A stretch of 64,000 bases of DNA from Perkinsus olseni (Eukaryota; Perkinsozoa; Perkinsida). The first letter of the stretch is position 1; every line of letters starts with the position of its first letter. Of the stretch, positions 23,209 to 33,009 are shown in pieces. The notes under the pieces are model-generated. The model was not told the DNA's origin. It did not search any database and saw nothing but the letters and a program-made list of their open reading frames with translations. The stretch is from positions 16,875-80,874 of the forward strand of contig JABANN010000073.1 in NCBI GenBank assembly GCA_013115125.1. The letters run 5' to 3'. Made by a program: the position numbers and the translations under genes.

Positions 23209-23640
23209 AGAGCGGTTCCACAATACTCTAATGGCGACAGTTTTGACAACGTACGTGGCCTCTGTCGAAATACTCACTATCTCATGTCATTCGCCTCTTC
23301 CATCGCTTTGTTCTGAGAACATTTACTTGCTATAACCATTATTATCAATGGCCGTTTCTGTAAGACTGCCCTCCTGTGTTTATACGCCTCACTACTTACG
23401 CGCGGCGTGTATGCTGAACGGGTTGTAGCAGGCTGCGTGGCGCATGCTGATAGCTGAACAGCTGAGCGAGCGGCTCACCAGTAGATTTTCGCAACTGCGT
23501 CGCGGAATGAGATACGGATTACGACGGGTACTGGGCTCACGTTCCCGCTGATCATTCAAGTTGGATGATCAATCTAACATCGAAGTTTGATGACCAATCT
23601 AACATCGAGGTTTGATCGTCGAACGCACCGGTTAAGATGA
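23209..23640. other. Intergenic stretch before the minisatellite
   Basis: 3' region of the phosphatase gene. No coding signal seen. A short local duplication (GATGA.CAATCTAACATCGA, twice) lies at 23565-23610. Confidence 0.5.
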
Positions 23641-25015
23641 GTACAAGTTCAAGTGTAGCCACTAGTGGTGACACGGATGAGCGCAACTGAATGTATAATC
23701 ACTACTGGTGACACGGATGAGTACGAGTCAAACAGCCGCGTATGGATGGTGACATGGATGACACGGTTGAAAGCGTTGCTACACATGGTGACACGGATGC
23801 GTACAGGTTGATGAATTACCGCGTATGGTGACACGGACGAGTAGAAGTCAATGAATCGCCGCGTATGATAACTCGGATGAGTGTAGCCACTCGTGGTGAC
23901 ACGGATGAGTACGACTTGACGCATTGCCGCGTATGGTGACACGGACGAGTGCAGCCACTCATGGTGACACGGATGAGATCAAGTCAAAGTATAGCTACCC
24001 ATGGTGACACGGATGCGTACAGGTTGATGAATTACCGCGTATGGTGACACGGACGAGTAGAAGTCAATGAATCNNNNNNNNNNNNNNNNNNNNNNNNNNN
24101 NNNNNNNNNNNNNNNNNNNNNNNNNNNNNNNNNNNNNNNNNNNNNNNNNNNNNNNNNNNNNNNNNNNNNNNGACACGGATGAGATCAAGTCAAAGTATAG
24201 CTACCCATGGTGACACGGATGCGTACAGGTTGATGAATTACCGCGAAGTGACACGGATGAGTAGGAGTCAATGAATCGCCGCGTGTGGTAACTCGGATGA
24301 GAGTAGCCACTCATGGTGACACGGATGAGTACGACTTGACGCATTGCAGCGTATAGTGACACGCATGACTGTAGCCACTCATGGTGACACGGATGAGTGC
24401 AACTGAATGCATAGTCACTACTGGTGACACGGATGAGTACGGGTCAATGAACTGTCGCGTATGGTGACACGGACGAGTGTAGCCACTCATGGTGACACGG
24501 ATGAGTACAAGTTGAAGTGTATCCACTCATGGACTCATCCGGATGGGTACGACTTGATGCATTGCCGCGTATGGTGACACGCATGAGTACAAGTTGAAGT
24601 GTAGACACTCATGGTGACACGGATGAGTACAACTGAATGTGTTACCACTCCTAGCCGCTCGCCACTCATAGCCTGATCCAATAGTCTGGTGCTTATACAG
24701 CTTGGTATAGTCTGATGAAGCCTACGGGCATCGGGCTTTAAATCAAACTACAAGAACTCCCAGTGGCATGGATAAGTACAAGCTGAAGCGTAGTTATCAA
24801 TAGTGGCACGGATGACTGCACCCACTCGTGGTGACACGGATGAGTTTAAGCGAAGGTTTTGTTGTATTCTTCTTACTCATACGTGGAACACAAGGCCAAA
24901 GGGAGCTTGTGAGATGGATCTTATGAAAGAGCTATTGCCCAGACTACTCTGCACGCATAAACATAGACGGAGCGTAACAGGCTTAGCCACTCATGGTGAC
25001 AGGGAGGAGTACTGA
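23641..25015. repeat. Minisatellite based on GGTGACACGGATGAG
   Basis: More than twenty copies of the core GTGACACGGATGAGT are spaced about 28-45 bases apart, with linkers that fall into a few types (GTACAAGTTGAAGTGTAG, GTACGACTTGACGCATTGC, GTAGAAGTCAATGAATCGC). The array is interrupted by a gap of unknown bases and by a non-repetitive block around 24640-24820, and decays toward 25015. Open frames through it on the minus strand simply follow the repeat and are not taken as genes. Confidence 0.9.
24074..24171. other. Assembly gap (98 N) inside the minisatellite
   Basis: Ninety-eight unknown bases. The sequence on both sides continues the same repeat, and the flanks are near-identical (the block before the gap recurs just after it), so the true array length is unknown. 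Confidence 0.98.
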
Positions 25016-25058
25016 TGTTGTTAATGATTTGCCCTTACGGCGACACGGCGGGGCCACG

Positions 25059-25440
25059 ATGCCGACTGAGTCCACGCCTCCACCTCACAAGCCAGGGTGC
25101 GGGTTGGAAGTATATCTGAAGCCTAGTGACTGGGATCTCAAGGTGTTGCTCGCTCGGCGACGAAACCGCTGCCCTGGCTTCCTGGTGGTTTCGCCGGGTA
25201 CCAGAGACCGGTATTCAGTACAAAGCAAAAGATAATGTTGGCCCGCCTCAAAGCACGGGCATGCACACTCCGAATAAAAGAGAAAAAATGCCCTCCTGGC
25301 CCGCACATCGCGGGTGTAGCTGCCTGAGTACGAATCTGACAGATTCAAATTTCCCAACGAAACTGATCCACCCTGCCGGTGAGCTTCGCCTCAGCGTGAC
25401 TCGCATACCTTACCCGCCGCGGGTAACCCGTGGTATCGAA
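25059..25440 (+). CDS. Hypothetical protein, exon model weak
   Basis: An ATG at 25059 opens a frame reading MPTESTPPPHKPGCGLEVYL and then LKVLLARRRNRCPGFLVVS, ending near a donor-like site at about 25198. Further exon-like pieces follow (YKAKDNVGPPQSTGMH near 25216). It begins directly after the minisatellite. No family recognised; the exon chain and the end are uncertain. Confidence 0.3.
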
Positions 25441-25441
25441 A

Positions 25442-25612
25442 ATGGGTCTTGTTCAGTCTTGCACATCTCACCCGAATCATCATGAAAAACAGGGTGTCGC
25501 GAGTGGTGGATACTCGGATCCAAACGATCCTGCTAAGAAGGGCTTACCTGCTGTCCAGCACGCAATCACTCCACGACCAGCACAGGCTTGTGAAGATCCA
25601 CCATGGACTTGA
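25442..25612 (+). CDS. Small protein with possible N-terminal dual acylation signal
   Basis: A 56-codon frame starts MGLVQSCTSHPNHHEKQ at an ATG with adenine at -3. Gly2 with Ser6 and Cys7 fits the pattern for N-myristoylation plus palmitoylation, seen in alveolate membrane-skeleton and signalling proteins. The rest is polar and proline-rich, with no domain seen. A different frame (25478-25670) also looks coding, so the ORF may be an exon of a larger gene. Confidence 0.35.
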   Translation: MGLVQSCTSHPNHHEKQGVASGGYSDPNDPAKKGLPAVQHAITPRPAQACEDPPWT

Positions 25613-25771
25613 TGGTCTTACGGCTGAAGTTTTCCGTCCTAACGCGGCATCTAGGTACGGCAAGGAATGAATTCTCTCACAGTGACCCCCCCAACGCAGG
25701 GCAACGGCATTGACGTCACTCGAGTTTCATTACTCGGGAGAAAAGCTTAACACACTGGACACAGGGCAGGC

Positions 25772-27402
25772 TCACGCAGGAATATTCTCTCCGAGAATCC
25801 GGCGCATCTCATTCAGCAAAGGCTCGGCCTCAACAACCTGTTGATATAGTGCTCTTGGGAAGTCTTCCGGCCTATCGAAAAACCTCTGTTGAGGACCACC
25901 TATAGAGTACCTGAGAACGTGAGCGATTAATCCGAGTAATCGCACTATTTACTCACTTCGCAAGGCGAAGAAGTTCGCCAGCAGCCATGTGAATCGCCAG
26001 AACTCGTTCGGGAAGGGTTGGGAAATCCTCGGGGTAGTTGAGCAACACTGGCGGCATGCGAGCCTCGAAACCAGCGACGAGGGGGCCTGCGACGGCAGCT
26101 CCTCACCGAGAGTGTATTCGCCGGCTTACCAAAGTGCCATGCAAGAGTAGCCAGGGCTCTCCGCCCCAAATAGGGAATGTCCACAACGGCCGTCCTCGAC
26201 TCAGGGCTCAATAGATCCGCATCAGCAAGCAACTCCTTCGTGTGGGTGACGTTATTGCCCGTGTTTGTGCTGGTATTCTCTAGTACTACGATGAGCTTGC
26301 CGCTAAAGCTATTCTTATCGAACGAGACAGCTGAGTGTCGGTCGATGACCCAGATATCGGTATAATCAACCAACTTCTCCTTCACGACGAGGATGCCGAG
26401 TATAACTTCGAGGTAAAGGTTGGACTCTGTGAGGAATCTGCCAACGCCAAAAATTCCGAAGGGCTAGAAATTCTAAATTCTGAATTCTAGCATAAAATTC
26501 AGATGGCCCTCAAGGTCATGCGCCATGTGCGGGTAACCAGCGATGAGGCGTATCAGCTCTCCACCGAGACACAACATCAAGCACTCCGGGAGTGTGCGAA
26601 CGATCATACAGGGAGAACCGAGAGAGAAGATCCTGGTAGAACATTACCCCTCAAGATCATCTCTCGACCTGTAGCCACGACGACTGAACTCAATCGCGTC
26701 TTTCTCCTTCACCGGCTTCAGCTCTTCCGTCTCCGCGAGCCCCTTCAGCCTACTTTGATACGGCACACCTCCAGTGGGGAGCTGGGCAACTAGAAAACAA
26801 GAGCTAGTTTCAGCTTGATCCATCTACTTGATCTGCCGATCGTTCCACGCGTTCATTACCGAGTTCCGTGAGCCCCTCATTCTTCGCCCAAGCTACAACG
26901 TTGTCACAGAGTAGGGGTGTTAGGCGTCCAATACCACCAGATAGGATAAGAGTCAACTAAACAGAGGGATTCTCGGCATTTACTGGCGTGAGGCTATCGA
27001 GATGGTCACCGGTCTCCGCGGATTCTGATCAAGGCGCTTAGCCACAATCTGGGCGGCATAAATTGGAGTTTCCACCATGTTGGCTCCAAGGCACAGTACC
27101 TACCATCAGTGAAAGAGAGAGTTCTAACCATCACGACTCGTCACGTAATGCTTCCACCAGGAGCACGGAGACGATTTTTCTCGACCGCTCGACCCGGCCA
27201 TCGTCCAGAAGCACAAGGGCAAATCACTGCCAAGTGTTGATGAACGCCCTTTACCTTGTCTATATCGTCCGCCAGGGGAACATCTAAGGGGACTGCTATA
27301 TCTCGGCAGCAAACGTAGTCGAGAGAACTCTTCACGTCAACTGCATACTCGTATTTGCTCACAAGCGAAGAAAGCCTCTCCGACCTGAACAACATTGGCC
27401 AT
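25772..27402 (-). CDS. Unrecognised multi-exon protein
   Basis: A series of minus-strand exons. It starts with ATG at 27402 (MANVVQVGEAFFACEQIR), then pieces AVPLDVPLADDIDK, DDGRVERSRKIVSVLLVEAL, MVETPIYAAQIVAKRLDQNP, GRLTPLLCDNVVAWAKNEG, then a long exon from about 26460 with DYTDIWVIDRHSAVSFDK and RTAVVDIPYLGRRALATLAW, and two last exons (MPPVLLNYPEDFPTLPERVL; GGPQQRFFDRPEDFPRALYQ) ending GENIPA with the stop at 25772-25774. A motif-like 'YPEDFP/RPEDFP' occurs in both last exons. The frame preference and splice sites support a real gene of perhaps 450-500 aa, but I cannot name a family. Most internal junctions were not checked for phase. Confidence 0.5.
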
Positions 27403-27686
27403 AGGGAACCAGAGCGATTCGCTCTGAGCGAATCAGCTAGGTTTTTCGCAGAGGATTTGGATACCAACTACTTCAAGACTGAGACAACAAGACCACGAGA
27501 TTGGGATCATCGCAATCGGTCACGGAAGCAGTCGCTCACGATGGTCTACACGCTCTCTCGAAACTGGGACATGCCGAATGCATAAAACAGAGCGACCCAA
27601 AGAAGAGCATTAAGCTCTTGGTCCGAGGAGCGACGTAACACTCGGAAGCGCTGGCCTCACTCGGAGTAAATTACTCCCATGTTATA

Positions 27687-27788
27687 TTACTCTGCCTCCC
27701 AATCATCATCAGCATGGATGATCGTGTCTGGTTGAATACCTTGGTGTCGGAGATACCGCCTTTTTGCTGCGAGATAGGCCTCTGCCAT
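27687..27788 (-). CDS. Short C-terminal exon or micro-ORF
   Basis: A 33-codon frame (MAEAYLAAKRRYLRHQGIQP, then an acidic end DDDWEAE and stop) lies between the unrecognised gene and OLA1 on the same strand. The frame is open further upstream to 27914 without another ATG. It could be a last exon of a small gene or an untranslated segment; nothing identifies it. Confidence 0.25.
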   Translation of the reverse strand: MAEAYLAAKRRYLRHQGIQPDTIIHADDDWEAE

Positions 27789-28002
27789 ATTGAAAAAAAC
27801 CTCTGACGATATTATCCGTTCCAAAAAGAAGGATATTAACAACTGGGAAATCAACACCTCCGCGATTATTCCTGCCGCAAAGCCCGAAGCTGAGCAGCTG
27901 TTGGAGTAAACCAAGTATGGGTAGTTCTAGGGCACAGCGAGAAACTCGAAGACAGTTCGATACCGGCTCAGCTCAGTCATTGCAAGTCCCACAGGGAAGC
28001 GT

Positions 28003-29825
28003 CTACTTGCCCTTGCTGACGTTGAACTTGAAGAAGCAAATATCGCCATCAAGGACTTCATAGTTCTTGCCATTCTGATGAAGCTTGCCAGCTGCCTTAA
28101 CCTGAAGAAAAGAGGAAGCGCTCCACAAAGGGTAAGACTAGCGAGAGAGTGATAGGTCGAAGAGAGGATCGAACACTGCCAAACAGCTTCATGGTGAGAG
28201 ATACTTACAGCGTTCTCATCACCGAGTTCTCGAATGTCTTCATACCGGTAGGTCTCAGCGCAAATGAATCCACGCTCCATATCTGTGAAAAGCTTCTTTC
28301 GAAGCCGATATGTAGCGAAGCGTTAGTTACCAGTGTGAATGACTCCAGCGGCTTGAGGAGCCTTGGTTCCTCTCTGGATGGTCCAGCAGCGGACCTCATC
28401 GGGACCACAGGTGAAGAAGTGAATAAGATCCAGATAGTCGTAACTAAGAAGAGCAAATCACTGAATGGTGGGGAGCAACACTAAGCGAGTCATACCCAGT
28501 CTTGATGATCTTATCAATCATGGACTTCTTAGCTCCAGTCTTCTCGAGATAGGCCTTCTTGTCCTCCTCGGAATCACCTATGAGTCAAAAAACAATGCCG
28601 ACAGGCTGGAAAGAGGCGGCCCCGGCTGGTGTAACGTCCCAGACCAGACGAAAGCAGTAGCCAGCATAGGAGCAGGATCCAACTTACCGCATTCCTGGTA
28701 TTCCATCTCGAAAGCAGCGGAGTAGGGGATGATGGGACCACCGCCGTTGGCATCGACCCACTCCTTAATCTTAGGCAACCACTTGTTCTTCTGACGGATG
28801 AAGTCCCTCTCGCTCATATTGACGAGATACACAGTGGGTTTCGTCGTGAGGAACTGATACCTGAGGGAAACCAATGATCAGCCGGAAGGCCATCCGGGCA
28901 ACGCCAACACTACTTGTTCACGATTTCCACTTCCTTGGAGGTCCAATCATCGCAGAGTCTAAGAGGCTTGCCGCTTTCCAAGATCTTCTGGCACTTCACG
29001 AGTGCGTCGTACCTGCAAAATCAATGATACCTCGCGCGAGTAGGGAGATATAGTACTCCTCCTTGAGCTCCTTCATCTTCTTGTTCTGCTCGGCCTTCTT
29101 GGCGTACTCCGCGGCACGATTAGTGGCCTGGGCCAAATCCTTGAAGATGAGCTCGGATTGGATGATTGAGAGGTCCCGAACGGGATTGACCTAGAAAGCA
29201 ATGGGCATACCTTAGTCTAACCTATATCGCATCTTTCACGGATGAACCCAAGATATCCGTGACACTACCTCTCCTTCGGTATGGACGATATCCTCATCAT
29301 TGAAAGCCCGGCAAACGTGGTAGATGCCATCAACGGATTGAATGTTCGACAAGAAAGCGTTTCCAAGGCCCTAAGAAGACGATATTCACCGTGGCACGAC
29401 CAAATGAATGCCTGAGTAGTACCTCTCCTTCGTGAGCGTTGGGGACGAGCCCGGCGATATCCCAGATTCGCAAGACGGCAGCAATGGTGTTCTTCGGCTT
29501 GAAAGTAGCCGACAACCAGTCCATCCTGACAAATGACGATGAAAACAAAGCCGATCCTCCCGTTTCCCTACCTCTCATCGGGGACGTTAACGACAGCCTC
29601 GTGGGGATCGATGGTGCAGAAGGGGAAGTTCTCCGCAGGGATCGAGCACTGAAATTGGAACTCGAAAGAAGCAACCGATTGAGCCCGCTGGAGTACCTTC
29701 GTAAGGACGTTGAAGGTGGTGGACTTGCCGACGTTAGGGAGTCCGGCAAGACCCATACGAAGAGTGTTGCCTGGTCGACCGAATTTCACTTTCTTCACTT
29801 CTTCTACCTTCTTCTTGGGAGCCAT
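28003..29825 (-). CDS. OLA1: Obg-like ATPase 1 (YchF/OLA1)
   Basis: ATG at 29825 ([20 protein letters not shown]) and stop at 28003-28005. About ten exons cover the full family. They include P-loop [41 protein letters not shown] (normally DIAGLVkGA), [17 protein letters not shown], the helical hairpin [18 protein letters not shown], nucleotide-specificity motif [18 protein letters not shown], then the TGS domain [24 protein letters not shown]-type [13 protein letters not shown] and final exon to [10 protein letters not shown]. Introns are about 45-100 nt; the first falls just after the P-loop helix. OLA1 binds ribosomes and hydrolyses ATP rather than GTP; the NMSE replacement of NKxD supports the ATP preference. 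Confidence 0.95.
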
Positions 29826-30212
29826 GACTGCGGAGAGGAGCGGATGGAATCAAACTTATGCCAACACACAGCCATATTTTCTCCTGTATGGATACCGCAT
29901 GCAGCAAATCTCTGATATCGAAGGAGCTGTATGAGCCACCACTGCAACATATAGCTTAGGGAAAAATCCATATCGAAGTACCGATGACGAGCGAAGATGG
30001 GTTTGAATTTGAAAATACTAGCCCCACGGATGGGAGCGATATTTTTCTACAGACTGGACCCAAAGACGACATGTCTAGAGCGATCTTGGCTAGTGTAGGT
30101 TACTACATAGGGATGTTAACTATTACCCTGTCGATTACACGGGACAAGGGGTCACAACTACAGCGCAACTATGACCGTCGCGCGCCGGTAAATTACTCTT
30201 CAGCACTCTGCT
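29826..30212. other. Divergent intergenic region between OLA1 and the next plus-strand gene
   Basis: About 390 bases between two genes pointing away from each other, so both promoters should lie here. A plus-strand frame begins at 29984 (MTSEDGFEFENTSPTDGSD), but it shows no convincing continuation. Confidence 0.4.
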
Positions 30213-30395
30213 ATGCTTATGCTCATTTTCTATGGCACTCTGCTGTCTCTAGCAGTCGGTCGAGCTCGAACTCGGCCGGTGACTCCAGACGAGAAGGGTT
30301 TATGTGAATGCGACTACTTCAAAATAGATATAACGGACGAGTGTCCGAAGACCTCCATGGGATTCGACTGGGAAGTTTTAGGAGAGGAACTGTAG
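30213..30395 (+). CDS. Putative secreted protein or signal-peptide exon
   Basis: ATG at 30213 opens with a hydrophobic leader (MLMLIFYGTLLSLAVGRA) typical of a signal peptide, followed by a Cys-containing acidic segment (CECDYFKIDITDECP) and a TAG at 30395. A donor-like GTAGTA overlaps the stop, so it may be the first exon of a longer gene, perhaps of the family-34 glycosyltransferase that starts less than 700 bases downstream. No family recognised. Confidence 0.4.
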   Translation: MLMLIFYGTLLSLAVGRARTRPVTPDEKGLCECDYFKIDITDECPKTSMGFDWEVLGEEL

Positions 30396-31009
30396 TATCA
30401 AGGGGTTCCTAGAGCGATACGCGGGTGCCTCTAGTACTGCGATGACCGAGCTTCCTAAATAGGACGACCTAGCGGCCGGTTGCAGGTACAAGGTTCGGGC
30501 TCTTACGTTCGCGGGTAGCCGAGGGCGAGATCACCGGATACGTCAGCTCGGTGCAATTCTCAATACCGCTACGACACCCTTCCACCTCGGATTCGAGTGC
30601 CCATTGGCCACCGCTAGTCTGTAGTAGTGAGATGCAGTTCAAGCTGAGTAGGCTGATGCAAGGTACTGGTCTCTCGCCCAGGACCTGGCTGTTGAGGGGA
30701 GGATGAGGAGGGCTCAGGCGCTGCTCATCATGGGGTTCATATTCACTAGGGATAAAGGCTTCAATGAGTGTAGGCTACCACACCAACAGCCTTTCTTGGC
30801 TAAAGTGTGCCTTTACGGCAGCGTTTATATTCAGTGGCTTAGCCTTTGCTGAATCATGAACTTCTTGGTGGTCAAAGATTCGAACCTTGCATCTTTACAT
30901 ACTTCCTAGTTCACATGAAGTGTATTAATCTTATGGCCGAGCAATCTTCGAGTTCATTGTTCCCGCCACGTGACAGAATATTTCGACTGGCAAACATACT
31001 GTTCGAGTG

Positions 31010-32898
31010 ATGGGCGATTCTAAGGTACTCCTTGGCCCGTTCAAGGCTGGGACATGCTCCTTGGTGCCCTTCACGCTAGGCAGTGAGTGTTAACCGTTCT
31101 GAGCTATGCACACCAATCCCACTGAGGTACGTAGAGTCTGCTGAGGCCCCGTCGCAATTGCCGGATGTACCGACTTACCGTGATAGTACTTCAAAAATCG
31201 CCATAGTCAGCATATGCGGCTACGCGGCAAATGAGACGGTCAGAGTGCTCAGCGAGGAGAATCACGCGCTTTATGCTCAACTACATGGGTGAGACTAAAG
31301 TTCCGTCTCCCTGGGCAAGAGTGGGCCTCGACCATCGCTGGGTTGAAGCCAGGATTCGAGCCAATCAATCGTTGTCTTAAGGTATGCCCTCTACCAGTTC
31401 GGTGGTCCTGAGGACGTCTATCCTAATGTGAACGCCAATATGTCGATCGACGGGCGGAAGCCGTTTTTCTGGAAGGTGTGTTCATTCCAGTCCGGCTGGC
31501 TTAGGGTCGCTGTAGGTAAACGCGGTTCGTAACGTGATGGATCTAGAAGGTTCAGAGAGGCCGGACTGGGTCATGTGGATGGATTGTGATGCTTTCTATA
31601 TGGATCCTGAGAGATCGATTGACTCTGTCATTCGAATGTGAGTTATGCGGATGCATTACACACTCCGTCCTGCGAGATGGAGATAGTACATGTTGCGTGG
31701 CGGAATGAGCCCGTACGAGAAGTTGCACCAGGAAGCTCCTCCCGAAACAGAATTTTGTCATCTGGCATCTGTGATGACGTAGTGTATCGCTCCTAGCTGG
31801 GCGTCTTTTCTGTAAGACACGAGGACTCTAGCTGCGCGGTGGTTAGTCGTCTCGAAGGGTGCCATCCGTTTGTCTAAGGTATGCCTACAACACATCACAC
31901 CCCACTGAAAAGGGAGTTGAAGAGCTCAGGATCCACCCGGGGGACAGTGAAATTGTTCGAGCTCTCAAGTGGACCCTCTACCCGCACATTCAAGTTGGCG
32001 GAGAGACCCTGGAAGGCGGTCCTGAGGTGATTCCACCAGTGTTTTCCAATATGGTCCCACCGTGCTTCTCAGGTTGAGCTGTTGATTGCAGTGGACAGCA
32101 CTGGAATCAACAACGGCGTATGGATGATCCGGAATTCTGAGTGGTCGAAGAACTTCCTGAGTCGGTGGTGGAATTCTGGCATACTGGAGGGGGCCGGCAA
32201 AGACCACAATTGTAGCGATCAGAGTAGGCCGTGGTATCTGCTGAGATGTCTCCGTGGTGAATTCCTTAGCAAGGCACCATGCAATATGAGTTGTTGTATG
32301 ATGGGAGCACGCGGCAGCTGTTGGACCACGAGGGCGCGAGGGAGTGGGACAGATTAGACGGGCCTATGTGGCCTCGCGAGGTAGGGCCTCCGTGAACCAG
32401 GTCAAGGAAAATCCTGAATTGGGTTTTTAGATGAGACATCTGCTATAACTGAAACTTGCTCATAACTGCCCGATGAGCGTTCTCCGCTCGATAACGTGCA
32501 ACATCTCTGCTCTGATATCGTGTGACTTTGCTGAGGAAGCCAAATTATTCACGGGTCGCTCAGGTGCGAGTGGTGCGGCAAGAGCACATGCAGTCATTCC
32601 ATGAAGCCACAGCTCAGTCCGTCCTCTCGAGAGAATATCAGGACGGCGACTTCATTCGTCATCACCCAGGCTGTCACTACTACAAGCTCCCGTGCCAGGT
32701 AGTAGAAGAGTCAGTGCTGCCTCGTGATGGATCGGGCCGTGAGCGGCTCTGTTGCCATGATCATCGCTTCTAGGAGGACTTTCCTTGGGCTGCCCCTCGT
32801 GAGTACTTAAGCGGTTTCCTCAGTGGCTTTATGCTGAGGCCTCTGACATCTTCAAGGAGAAGCTTCAGCGACTTATCAGTAGTACAGCAGCGAGTTGA
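31010..32898 (+). CDS. GT34 (GMA12/MNN10-type) glycosyltransferase
   Basis: Exons carry the family landmarks in order: IAIVSICGYAANETV, the helix ENHALYAQLHGYALYQF across an intron, the metal-binding DxD as MWMDCDAFYMDPERS (DCD at 31582-31590), LIAVDSTGINNGVWMIRNSE, NFLSRWWN, the SDQS box, and GDFIRHHPGCH in the fifth-from-last position typical of GT34 (His near the C-terminus). It ends LQRLISSTAAS with TGA at 32896-32898. GT34 enzymes add galactose or mannose from nucleotide sugars in the Golgi. The N-terminal exon (MGDSKVLLGPFK at 31010) is uncertain; the signal-like exon at 30213 could be the true 5' end. Introns are about 45-120 nt. Confidence 0.88.
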
Positions 32899-33009
32899 CG
32901 TGGATGTCGGCATGCTTGTAGTGTTTCCCTCCCTGTTGACTTGCGTTGAGTTCCACTTGGTCACCCCTTTCAGCATGTACTTCTCTCTTGAAGTTCAAGT
33001 AAAACCCTC

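Noticed and set aside
23649-24526. Minus-strand frames through the repeat (YSSVSP-type repeats)
   Set aside because: They follow the minisatellite period and contain the N gap; no start context or homology.
23641-25015. CRISPR array
   Set aside because: Repeats are degenerate, spacing is irregular, spacers repeat, and the genome is eukaryotic.
30870-30905. tRNA-like T-loop (GGTTCGAATC on the minus strand)
   Set aside because: No matching acceptor, D or anticodon stems could be drawn around it.
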